From NCBI GenBank assembly GCA_902478995.1, contig CABSNF010000004.1:1-48674 (forward strand): 48,674 bases of DNA, read 5' to 3'. The notes beneath the pieces were generated by a model. That model saw only the letters and a list, made by a program, of their open reading frames with translations, was not told where the DNA came from and did not search any database. Shown here piece by piece: positions 14,766 through 22,404 of this stretch. The stretch is from an uncultured Collinsella sp. (GTDB lineage: Bacteria; Actinomycetota; Coriobacteriia; Coriobacteriales; Coriobacteriaceae). The translations under genes were made by a program, and so were the position numbers. Position 1 is the stretch's first letter. Each line of letters starts with the position of its first letter.

Positions 14766-16262
14766 ATGAATGATGAGACGATGGGCCAAGAGGATGCGGC
14801 CCAAGATGCAGAAGCGTGTGCCGAAGCCCTGGAGAGCCTAGACCGGATTTCACTTGATGAGATTGCGTTTGACGATTCGGGCGTTGATGTGCAGGATGAG
14901 TCGGAAGCCGAGGCGCAGTCCGATGATCAGGATGCAGACGACGTTGAGCCTGCCGAAGATGAGGCAGATCACGAAGACACCGAATGCGAGGCCGACGACC
15001 AGCCCGAATCCGACACGAGCGAGGAAACCATCTTGCTCGACAACTTGCCGGCCGAAGATTCGCTGACCCGCGAGCTCCCTGGCTTAGGCTCTGCGCCTGC
15101 CGTGGACGAGACCATCGCCATGGGCGATATTCCCCTGCCGTCCGTTCCCTCGGCACGCGAGGCCGAGGTTCGCCATCGCAAAATGTCGCCCAAGCGCCGC
15201 AATCTGATGGTTGCCGGCGTCGTAGCCGTCGCGCTTGTTGCCGGCGGCGCAGGCTATGCTGCCTGGAACGGATATCAACAAGAGCAGGCTGCCGTGCTTG
15301 CCGCAAACGCCCATACCATGATGTCGGTGCAGATTGGCGTGCATGCCGCGGGCCTCGACTGCTCAACTGGCTCCAAGATTCCCGTGCAGGTGAGCGGACA
15401 AGATTCCGACGGTTCTTCCGTGAGCGAAATGCTCTACGTTGACGAGCACGGCCGCGGCATCAAACTGCTGCCCGGCGATTACACGCTCTCCATCGCTGCC
15501 TCCCCCATCGCGGCCGACGGCACCATCTATACCGTCCCGACCACCAAGACGCAGGTCACCGTTAAGAGCGATGGACAGGATTTAAGTGCCCAGGCCACCT
15601 TTAAGCTCAAGGTGCCTTCGGCCGACACGGTGACTGACGACCAGATCGATGCCGCCGCCAAGTATGCCGAGGAGGGCGGTGCGAGCTCCGCCGCGGCTGC
15701 CAAAGTGCTCCAGCAGGCAGCAACCGCGCGGCGCGACGCCGCCGTCAATGCCGTGAGCGCGCAAAAGGCACAGGCGTCCCGTGATGCTGACGCTCGCCAC
15801 AAGGCAACCGACCTCTACCAGCTCGATATTCCCGTCGAGTGGTACGGCAAGGTCGCAACTTGGCAAAACGGAAGCACGCTATGCATCTATCTGGGCGACG
15901 ACGCCAATACGCCGCTCGTGACGCTCGTCGCGGTGCGCGAGGGCGAGAGCTTTACGCCCGATGAAGGCGATACGGTTTTGGGCGCGGCCAATCTAGGCAA
16001 CGGTTATACCGTCTACGCCAGCGGCCCCGTCTATCCGTACGTGGTGCCCCAGACCATCAACGGACAGACGCAGAACCCCGTGTCAACCTACCCCATGGAC
16101 ACGGCCATTGAGCTTGTCGAGCTTACGACCGGCAACCGCTATACCTATAGCCAGATCAAGAACGTGCTGGTCGGCAAAGACGGCAAGGCCGACGCCGCCG
16201 CCAAACTCGAGACCGACTACCTCGCCCAGATTCTGATGCCGAGTATCAAAGCCCAGGACTAG
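14766..16262 (+). CDS. Single-pass membrane protein with long acidic cytoplasmic N-terminus
   Basis: 498 residues from ATG 14766 behind GGGGGA. Residues 1-140 are strongly acidic and disordered (Asp/Glu/Ala repeats). A basic KRR stop lies before one transmembrane helix (MVAGVVAVALVAGGAGYAAW, about 158-177). The remainder is extracytoplasmic: a beta-rich region with PVQVSGQDSDG and LLPGDYTLSI, an Ala-rich helical stretch, and a terminal domain with YQLDIPVEWYGKVATWQNG resembling small surface domains. The family was not identified. A gene starting at 14472 would run through the terminator and is rejected. It stands alone between two terminated units. Confidence 0.78.
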   Translation: MNDETMGQEDAAQDAEACAEALESLDRISLDEIAFDDSGVDVQDESEAEAQSDDQDADDVEPAEDEADHEDTECEADDQPESDTSEETILLDNLPAEDSLTRELPGLGSAPAVDETIAMGDIPLPSVPSAREAEVRHRKMSPKRRNLMVAGVVAVALVAGGAGYAAWNGYQQEQAAVLAANAHTMMSVQIGVHAAGLDCSTGSKIPVQVSGQDSDGSSVSEMLYVDEHGRGIKLLPGDYTLSIAASPIAADGTIYTVPTTKTQVTVKSDGQDLSAQATFKLKVPSADTVTDDQIDAAAKYAEEGGASSAAAAKVLQQAATARRDAAVNAVSAQKAQASRDADARHKATDLYQLDIPVEWYGKVATWQNGSTLCIYLGDDANTPLVTLVAVREGESFTPDEGDTVLGAANLGNGYTVYASGPVYPYVVPQTINGQTQNPVSTYPMDTAIELVELTTGNRYTYSQIKNVLVGKDGKADAAAKLETDYLAQILMPSIKAQD

Positions 16263-16335
16263 CCTGGCGCAGCAAGGTGCTCCCCAACCGTGATGAGGGA
16301 GCCAGGAGGTCCTGACCCCACAGGTCCATAGATGA

Positions 16336-17688
16336 TTAGGCAAGGAGCCACTTCCATGCGGGCACAACGTGGACCACACCGTGCTCGCATGAAATATCGG
16401 TCTGTTCATCCATGGTAACGATTGCCGACTCGCCAAGATCGAACTGGGCCATCGAGGCATCAAGCGCGGCAATTTCGCGCTCGCGCGTTTTCTCACGTGC
16501 CATATCCGCACTCACCTGAATCAGGCTATAAGCCCGCATGAGAAGCGCGTCCCCAGCCACAAAGTCCACCTCATGGCTTTTGCTCTTCTCTTTGATCAGC
16601 AGGCGGCAGACCGAGCCGGTCCTCACCGCGGGAGTCTTTCTTCTTAGCGCATTGAACACTGCGGTCTCGAGCCTCTGGCCCTGGTCCAATGCTGATGCGG
16701 GAGAGAATGCTCCAAACATCGCAGGGTCGACAGCGTAGACCTTAGACGCAGACCGCATGTTATTTGCCAGTGAACGCGTGAACTCCGGCACAGATAATAA
16801 CAGGTAGGCGTCCTCATAATACTCAAGTAAATCGCTGAGCGAATTACGACTGACGGGTATCTGTCTGCTCTTGAACTCGTTGTACACTTTGTTCACTGAC
16901 AGCTCTCGTCCCGAAGATGCCATACACCGCGTCAAGAACAGCGATGCCAGGCGAGGGTTCTTGACGTCGTAACGCTCAACGACGTCCATAGCGACCGTTC
17001 GCGAAGCATATTCCTGTAGCAGCTGAATCGCGTCTGTGGGCGTCTGCTCAAGTGTCGCGATGAATCCCCCTTGTTCAAGATACCCGATCAGATGATGTCG
17101 AAGCAGCGCTGCATCGCTCGGGGAAAAGGTCGCATCTGGCTCGAGAACGCTCCCCGTCTTATATCGAACGTATTCCGAAAAACTCAACGGAAAAAGCTCT
17201 CGCACAAGAGAACGACCCCTGAACTCGCTCTTAAGTTCTGAGGACAGCATCTTAGAAGAAGATCCCGTCACATAGACGGTCGCTTTCTCCGTATCGACTA
17301 CACGCCGCAGAAACGCACCCCATTCGGGAATTTCCTGGATCTCGTCAAAGAAAATGTAAGCGCCCTCGGTTCGAGCAACAGGATACAGCGCATAGAACGT
17401 GTCGAGCACGTCCGCCAGCAGCGATGGCTCATACGGGCGCAAGCGCTCATCCTCAAAATTGAAGTAAAGCATCCGGTCAAGCTCGACGCCCCGGCTCTGA
17501 AGCCGCCGCATCTCCTGATACAGGCGATACGTCTTTCCACAACGGCGGGCCCCCACAATCACATTTACGATGTTGTCGCGCTTTGGCTCCTGTGGGTTTC
17601 CTAGATCAAGGTCTCGCTCAAAGACCTGCGGAACCCCCTGCTGTTCAAAGTCCTTTATTTTCTGGGCGATCAAGTCGTTGAATGCCAT
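16336..17688 (-). CDS. AAA ATPase with C-terminal DUF4143 domain
   Basis: 450 residues. Walker A is GARRCGKT (46-53), Walker B is YIFFDEIQEI and a sensor-like VYVTGSSSKML follows. The DUF4143 part, with nuclease-like KSHEVDFVAGD near 390, makes up the C-terminal half. Members of this family are common orphan ATPases in gut bacteria and archaea with no settled function. Just upstream is a perfect 15-bp inverted repeat (17696-17757), likely its operator. A second, divergent member occurs at 47018. 16263-16335 holds nothing recognisable. Confidence 0.88.
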   Translation of the reverse strand: MAFNDLIAQKIKDFEQQGVPQVFERDLDLGNPQEPKRDNIVNVIVGARRCGKTYRLYQEMRRLQSRGVELDRMLYFNFEDERLRPYEPSLLADVLDTFYALYPVARTEGAYIFFDEIQEIPEWGAFLRRVVDTEKATVYVTGSSSKMLSSELKSEFRGRSLVRELFPLSFSEYVRYKTGSVLEPDATFSPSDAALLRHHLIGYLEQGGFIATLEQTPTDAIQLLQEYASRTVAMDVVERYDVKNPRLASLFLTRCMASSGRELSVNKVYNEFKSRQIPVSRNSLSDLLEYYEDAYLLLSVPEFTRSLANNMRSASKVYAVDPAMFGAFSPASALDQGQRLETAVFNALRRKTPAVRTGSVCRLLIKEKSKSHEVDFVAGDALLMRAYSLIQVSADMAREKTREREIAALDASMAQFDLGESAIVTMDEQTDISCEHGVVHVVPAWKWLLA

Positions 17689-17695
17689 GATTCTC

Positions 17696-17757
17696 CAATC
17701 TTGCTCTCTAGCTAATCAAAATTATAGCGATTCTTGATTAATTAGAGAGCAAGATTG
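17696..17757. promoter_or_regulatory. Long palindrome upstream of the DUF4143 ATPase gene
   Basis: CAATCTTGCTCTCTA (17696-17710) is the exact reverse complement of TAGAGAGCAAGATTG (17743-17757). Inner AATCAA/TTGATT boxes extend the symmetry. It begins 8 bases before the start codon, so it overlaps the leader and probably the promoter. Confidence 0.7.
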
Positions 17758-17931
17758 TGTGTAGCTTGATTAACACTTAAGCAAGTTTTATCACCGTTAT
17801 TGCTCCGAAGGATATCGAGTGGCTAAGAGGACAACCGAGCTCGAATGCGACTCCCCGAGCAGTCAATTTGGGACGGGGCTTTTTTGACTACCCTCCCCCT
17901 GTAGAAAAATCCCTAACGCAGTTGCGGTGAA

Positions 17932-18027
17932 AAAAGGCCACCAATAAGTTGCGGTGAAATAGGGCTGTTTTTGCTGGTCAAACCGCAAAACAGTCCCTAT
18001 TTCACCGCAACTTATTGGTGGCCTTTT
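17932..18027. repeat. Large cruciform repeat, AGTTGCGGTG family
   Basis: Arms 17932-17970 and 17987-18027 pair over about 40 bases with one bulged base and a 16-base loop. They contain GGCCACCAATAAGTTGCGG and GAAATAGGG. A partial extra copy (GTTGCGGTGAAAAAAGGCC) precedes it at 17921. Its right edge ends 10 bases before the small-protein stop at 18037. Confidence 0.85.
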
Positions 18028-18036
18028 GGGTGGCAC

Positions 18037-18240
18037 TTAGCGCCAGGGGTCGGCTTCGAACATCGGCTCGCGCTCGGGGCGGCGATCGCTGTAGGGATCG
18101 TAGCCGTCATCGTCCTCGTTCTCGGCACGGATGTAGGGGTCGCGCGGCTTGGGCGCCGGTTTGGGAGAAGCCTTCGGTGCGACCGGCGCGGCGGGCGCTG
18201 CCTCAGCAACCGGTGCGTGCGTCTTGTTCTCGTCTTTCAT
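18037..18240 (-). CDS. Small acidic, Ala/Pro-rich protein of unknown function
   Basis: 67 residues starting MKDENKTHAPV, with AAGGAG 8 bases upstream. An Ala/Pro/Lys-rich first half (APKASPKPAPKPRDPY) is followed by an acidic, Tyr-containing tail (NEDDDGYDPYSDRRPE). No domain, signal or membrane segment, so it is probably disordered and cytoplasmic. It follows the clpB terminator on the same strand. Family unrecognised; coding status is supported by the good ribosome site. Confidence 0.65.
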   Translation of the reverse strand: MKDENKTHAPVAEAAPAAPVAPKASPKPAPKPRDPYIRAENEDDDGYDPYSDRRPEREPMFEADPWR

Positions 18241-18292
18241 CTGCATATCTCCTTGCCATGTGCTCATGCTCAACATCATCGATTGTCGCACG

Positions 18293-18327
18293 AAAAAGGG
18301 CGGCGGACCCGATTGGATCCGCCGCCC
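18293..18327 (-). terminator. Terminator of clpB
   Basis: On the minus strand GGGCGGCGGA pairs with TCCGCCGCCC, followed by TTTTT, 44 bases after the clpB stop. Confidence 0.9.
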
Positions 18328-18370
18328 TTGGCGTTTTGCGATGAGGTGCGGTTAAAGCCGGCCCCATAAT

Positions 18371-20998
18371 TTACTCTGCGTCGGGGACCTCGTAGGTGGC
18401 CGCCGGCGTGTTGTCGCACACGACGGTAAAGCCACCGTCCTTGTCGACATCGACCGTCACCTGATCGCCCTCGCGCACCGTGCCGTCGATGATAGCGGCG
18501 GCGATGGCATCCACGACCTCGCGCTGAACCAGACGCTTGAGCGGACGGGCGCCAAAGACCGGGTCCAGGCCGCCCACGGCGAGCATCTGCTTGGCCGCCG
18601 GGGTGATGGCAAGCGTCATGCGCTCCTTGGCCAGACGCGCGCGGACGTCGGCGAGCTGGATGTCGACGATCTTCTCGATCTGCGCCATACCGAGCGGATG
18701 GAACACCACGATATCGTCGATACGGTTGAGGAACTCGGGGCGGAAGGTCTGAGCCATGGCCGCGTCGACCTGATGGCGCATCTCCTCCTCGTCCTTGCCG
18801 GAAAGCTCGGCGATAGCCTTGGAGCCCACGTTAGACGTCATGATGATGATCGTGTTCTTGAAGGACACCTGGCGACCCTGACCGTCGGTCAGGCGACCGT
18901 CGTCGAGCACCTGCAGCAGCACGTTAAAGACATCCGGATGGGCCTTCTCCATCTCGTCGAGCAAGATCACGGAGTAGGGACGACGGCGCACGGCCTCGGT
19001 GAGCTGGCCGCCCTCGTCGTAACCCACGTATCCCGGGGGCGCACCGATCAGACGCTGGACGCTGAACTTCTCCATGTACTCGGACATGTCGATACGCACG
19101 AGCGCGCGCTCGTCGTCGAACAGGCACTCGGCAAGCGCCTTGGCGAGCTCGGTCTTGCCCACGCCGGTGGGGCCCAGGAAGAAGAAGCTGCCGATGGGCT
19201 TGTCCGGATCGGAAAGGCCCGCACGGCTGCGACGCACGGCCGCGGCCACGGCGGAGACGGCCTCGTCCTGGCCGATGACGCGCTTATGCAGCTCACCCTC
19301 CAAGCCCTTCAGCTTGTCGAGCTCGCCCTGCATCATCTTGGACACGGGCACGCCGGTCCAGGCACTCACAACCTCGGCGATCTCATCGGAGGTCACCTGC
19401 TCGTTGAGGCCCTCGCCGTCCTGCTGCTTTTGCGCCTCGAGCGCAGCCTCAGAATCCTGAATCTGCTGCTGCAGACCCGGAATCACGGAGTAGCGTAGCT
19501 CGGACGCACGGCCCAGGTCGCCGTTGCGCGTCGCGCGCTCCTCTTCGCTCTTGGCCTCGTCGAGCTGGCCCTTAAGCTCCTGCACGTGGTCGATGGCGTT
19601 CTTCTGGTTGAGCCAGCCGGCCTTTTGCACGTTGAGCTTTTCCTGGACCTCGGCAATCTCTTGGCGCAGGGCCTCCAGACGCTCCTTGGAGGCGTCGTCG
19701 GTCTCCTTCATGAGCGCCTGCTCTTCAATCTGCAGCTGGGTGAGCTGACGCGTGGTGGCGTCGATCTCGACCGGCATGCTGTCGAGCTCCATGCGCAGGC
19801 GACTTGCGGCCTCATCGACCAGGTCGATGGCCTTGTCGGGCAGGAAGCGGTCGGCGATATAGCGATCGGAGAGGTCGGCGGCAGCCACGAGCGCGCTATC
19901 GGTGATGTGCACGCCGTGGAAGATCTCGTACTTCTCCTTGAGGCCACGCAGGATTGAGATGGTGTCCTCGACGGTAGGCTCGCTCACCATAACGGTCTGG
20001 AAACGACGGGCGAGCGCCGCGTCCTTCTCGATGTACTTGCGGTATTCGTCGAGCGTGGTCGCGCCGATCGCATGCAGATCGCCGCGGGCGAGCGCCGGCT
20101 TGAGGATGTTGCCGGCGTCCATAGAACCCTCGGTAGCACCCGCACCCACGATGGTGTGGAGCTCATCGATGAACAGGATGACCTTGCCCTCGGACTTCTG
20201 TACCTCCTTGAGCACGGCCTTCAAGCGGTCCTCGAACTCACCGCGGTACTTGGCGCCGGCGACCAGCGCGCTCATGTCGAGCTCGATAAGGTCGCGGTCG
20301 CGCAGGGTGCTCGGCACGTCGCCGGCCACGATACGCTGGGCGATGCCCTCGACGATGGCCGTCTTGCCGACGCCCGGCTCGCCGATGAGCACAGGGTTAT
20401 TCTTGGTGCGGCGGGACAGGACCTGAATGGTACGGCGGATCTCGTCGGTACGGCCGATGACCGGGTCGAGCTTGCCGGCGCGGGCGAGGTCACAGATGTT
20501 GCGACCGTACTGCTCCAGCGCCTCAAACTGGGTTTTGTCCTCGGCAGATGTCACGCGGTCATCGCCACGCAGCTCCTCGTAGACCTGCTCGATGCGCTCC
20601 TTGGTCACGCCGGCGTCGCGCAGCACGCGGCCCGCCTCGCCCTTGTCCTCGGCAAGTGCCATGAGCAGATGCTCAGTCACCACAAAGCTGTCGCCCATCT
20701 TGGTGGCCTTCTTCTCGGCCTTTTCGATGACGCGGACGAGCTCGTTGGACAGGCCCATCTGCTGGCCCTCGCCCGAAACCTTGGGCGCGTGGTCGATGGC
20801 ATCCTGTGTGGAGCGTGCAAGCTGAGCCGGGTCGGCACCGATGCGCTCAATGATCACGGAGATATTGCGCTCGCCGGCACCGAGCAGGGCGGACAGCAGG
20901 TGGATCGGCTCCACCGCGCCGGCCTGCGCATCGGCAGCCGCGCTCATGGCGGTCTGCAGCGCCTCGCGCGACGTCATTGCTAGCTTATCGATTCTCAT
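18371..20998 (-). CDS. clpB: ATP-dependent disaggregase ClpB
   Basis: 875 residues, the normal ClpB length. It has Clp N-domain repeats (1-145), AAA1 with Walker A GEPGVGKT, a long coiled-coil middle domain (about 400-520) with LNEQVTSDEIAEVVSAWTGVPV after it, AAA2 with GPTGVGKT, and a C-terminal domain. It pulls proteins out of aggregates together with DnaK/DnaJ/GrpE, which are encoded 6 kb away. GAGAGGTG precedes the ATG. Its promoter region shares a 27-bp motif with dnaK, suggesting control by HspR, also encoded here. Confidence 0.97.
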   Translation of the reverse strand: MRIDKLAMTSREALQTAMSAAADAQAGAVEPIHLLSALLGAGERNISVIIERIGADPAQLARSTQDAIDHAPKVSGEGQQMGLSNELVRVIEKAEKKATKMGDSFVVTEHLLMALAEDKGEAGRVLRDAGVTKERIEQVYEELRGDDRVTSAEDKTQFEALEQYGRNICDLARAGKLDPVIGRTDEIRRTIQVLSRRTKNNPVLIGEPGVGKTAIVEGIAQRIVAGDVPSTLRDRDLIELDMSALVAGAKYRGEFEDRLKAVLKEVQKSEGKVILFIDELHTIVGAGATEGSMDAGNILKPALARGDLHAIGATTLDEYRKYIEKDAALARRFQTVMVSEPTVEDTISILRGLKEKYEIFHGVHITDSALVAAADLSDRYIADRFLPDKAIDLVDEAASRLRMELDSMPVEIDATTRQLTQLQIEEQALMKETDDASKERLEALRQEIAEVQEKLNVQKAGWLNQKNAIDHVQELKGQLDEAKSEEERATRNGDLGRASELRYSVIPGLQQQIQDSEAALEAQKQQDGEGLNEQVTSDEIAEVVSAWTGVPVSKMMQGELDKLKGLEGELHKRVIGQDEAVSAVAAAVRRSRAGLSDPDKPIGSFFFLGPTGVGKTELAKALAECLFDDERALVRIDMSEYMEKFSVQRLIGAPPGYVGYDEGGQLTEAVRRRPYSVILLDEMEKAHPDVFNVLLQVLDDGRLTDGQGRQVSFKNTIIIMTSNVGSKAIAELSGKDEEEMRHQVDAAMAQTFRPEFLNRIDDIVVFHPLGMAQIEKIVDIQLADVRARLAKERMTLAITPAAKQMLAVGGLDPVFGARPLKRLVQREVVDAIAAAIIDGTVREGDQVTVDVDKDGGFTVVCDNTPAATYEVPDAE

Positions 20999-21087
20999 GG
21001 AATCACCTCTCTTGGGGTGGCCGCCCTACGGGGCGGCTTCACGTTGTTCGAGAAGTATTGTTGCCAGCTTTGCGCGATCTTATACAC

Positions 21088-21114
21088 AAATCTAAGTCTC
21101 TATATATAAGATTT
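21088..21114 (-). promoter_or_regulatory. HspR-type operator candidate upstream of clpB
   Basis: AAATCTAAGTC-N6-TATAAGATTT, identical in arms and spacing to the site upstream of dnaK (29500-29526). On the transcribed strand it is followed after 3 bases by a -10-like TATAAG, so it would cover the -35 zone. Confidence 0.72.
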
Positions 21115-21174
21115 TCTGAGTGATTGAAAGATAGGGGTAAAGATGTCGGCCCGCCGCCGCACAGGTGCGCTACC

Positions 21175-21231
21175 GTCTCAATCTGTAACATCTATCGACC
21201 GTTTCTGGCTCCAGATGTTACAAATCGAGAC
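21175..21231. repeat. Palindrome P1 (GTCTCAATCTGTAACATCT family)
   Basis: A 19-base arm pairs with AGATGTTACAAATCGAGAC at 17 of 19 positions. A second copy (P2) starts exactly 80 bases later. Confidence 0.75.
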
Positions 21232-21254
21232 GAATTGTTCAGCGGCACCCGTTT

Positions 21255-21311
21255 GTCTCAATCTGTAACATCTACTCGGCAAATAGAGCTCTATCTGTTA
21301 CAAATCGAGAC
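21255..21311. repeat. Palindrome P2, second copy of P1
   Basis: Same left arm as P1 and the same 57-base length, with a different loop. Outer GTTTGTCTC/GAGACAAAC lengthens the stem. Confidence 0.75.
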
Positions 21312-21320
21312 AAACCGAGA

Positions 21321-21355
21321 ACCACCACAAAGGGGACAGGCACCTTTGTGGTGGT
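21321..21355. repeat. 35-mer palindrome P3, left copy flanking an orphan gene
   Basis: ACCACCACAAAGG - GGACAGGCA - CCTTTGTGGTGGT. The copy at 22189-22223 is its reverse complement with one mismatch. Only the gene at 21466-22134 lies between. Confidence 0.8.
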
Positions 21356-21465
21356 TTTCGACGCTAACGGTCGACCATCTCGCGCCATGAGATTAAACTT
21401 GAATTGTTCTCTGAACATATCCATTTCTGCCTATCCTCAACAGATCTTTGTCTCGAGGAGCGCAT

Positions 21466-22134
21466 ATGAAGCCGCCTCATTCCACCGGTCGCAACGTCAT
21501 CGCCATTCTCGCCATACCCATCGTGATGCTCTTCCTTATCGTCATCACGCCCTTTTCTTTTGGTATCGCCTCGCCCTTCGATCTTTGCGGGATGATCGAC
21601 GCCGGCTCGCGTGCCACCTCGCTCTCCTTTGTCTGCCGTGGCGTGTTCTACGAATATGCAATTCCCACCGGACTTTGGCAGTCCAAGTTACCGTTGCTCG
21701 GTCAGATCGACGGATGCTCCCCCTATTTCTGCCTTGGACCTCAGGCGCTAAACTATCTAATCGACGACCAGCCACTCGACTCCATCGGCCTTGCCTACGA
21801 CTACGCACCAAACACCGATGAGCGCCACATGAACCAAGTCCTCGACAAGATGCTTGGACAGTGCGGGCTCACCGAGGAGGCCGGTCGAACCATCTATAGC
21901 AACCAGAAATTAAAGCGAACAGAACTCCGCCGTGTCGGAAAAATCAAAGGGCGAAACAGGGCCGCCTACTGGGATGCCTGGGCAACACGCGACAAGGGCG
22001 AATTCGGACACAGCACCTATATGGTCACTGTCTACACCAAAGACGGAATTAAGGACAATGTTGACGATTTCGCGTCATCCAAACTCGGCATCCCCAAAAC
22101 AACCAAGCCCGCCAGCCCAGATGAAATCCTGTAG
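21466..22134 (+). CDS. Membrane-anchored hypothetical protein bracketed by inverted repeats
   Basis: 222 residues from ATG 21466 with GAGGAG 5 bases upstream; a TTG at 21448 is less likely. One N-terminal hydrophobic anchor (VIAILAIPIVMLFLIVITPF, about 11-30) is followed by an extracytoplasmic part with several cysteines (DLCGM, FVCRG, DGCSPYFC, QCGL) that could form disulfides. It has an ARNR-like basic stretch and an acidic tail. No family recognised. It stands alone on the plus strand between clpB and the hydratase, flanked by inverted 35-mers, so it may have arrived as a cassette. Confidence 0.68.
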   Translation: MKPPHSTGRNVIAILAIPIVMLFLIVITPFSFGIASPFDLCGMIDAGSRATSLSFVCRGVFYEYAIPTGLWQSKLPLLGQIDGCSPYFCLGPQALNYLIDDQPLDSIGLAYDYAPNTDERHMNQVLDKMLGQCGLTEEAGRTIYSNQKLKRTELRRVGKIKGRNRAAYWDAWATRDKGEFGHSTYMVTVYTKDGIKDNVDDFASSKLGIPKTTKPASPDEIL

Positions 22135-22188
22135 AGACGCTCATTAACATACCGCTCAACAATCACAACAACATCGAGCTCGTTCCCC

Positions 22189-22223
22189 ACCACCACAAAG
22201 GTGCCTGTCCCCATTGTGGTGGT
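22189..22223. repeat. 35-mer palindrome P3', inverted right copy
   Basis: ACCACCACAAAGGTGCCTGT... ends in ATTGTGGTGGT, the reverse complement of P3 at 34 of 35 bases. Confidence 0.8.
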
Positions 22224-22316
22224 CCAACAAAGAAGCCGCCCCAATAAAAAGAGGCGGCATCAAGCAAGTCTATTTATTAGCGTCCCTCAAGACCCAACGA
22301 GAACGCAGAAATGTAG

Positions 22317-22388
22317 CCCGGGGCTTACCCTTTCCCGAACGCGACCCTCGCGAAGCGCGTGAGCGGGCGGGAAAGGGTAAGCCCCGGG
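22317..22388. terminator. Very strong hairpin downstream of the hydratase gene
   Basis: Perfect 20-bp arms 22317-22336 and 22369-22388 (CCCGGGGCTTACCCTTTCCC and its complement), with an inner GCGC-rich stem. There is no long T-tract, so it may be a transcript-stabilising or repeat-derived hairpin rather than a simple terminator. Confidence 0.6.
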
Positions 22389-22404
22389 CGGACAATTAAG
22401 TGCG

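Noticed and set aside
21088..21114. A classic Streptomyces-type HAIR box
   Set aside because: CTTGAGT/ACTCAAG arms are not present; only the shared AAATCTAAGTC motif supports HspR control.
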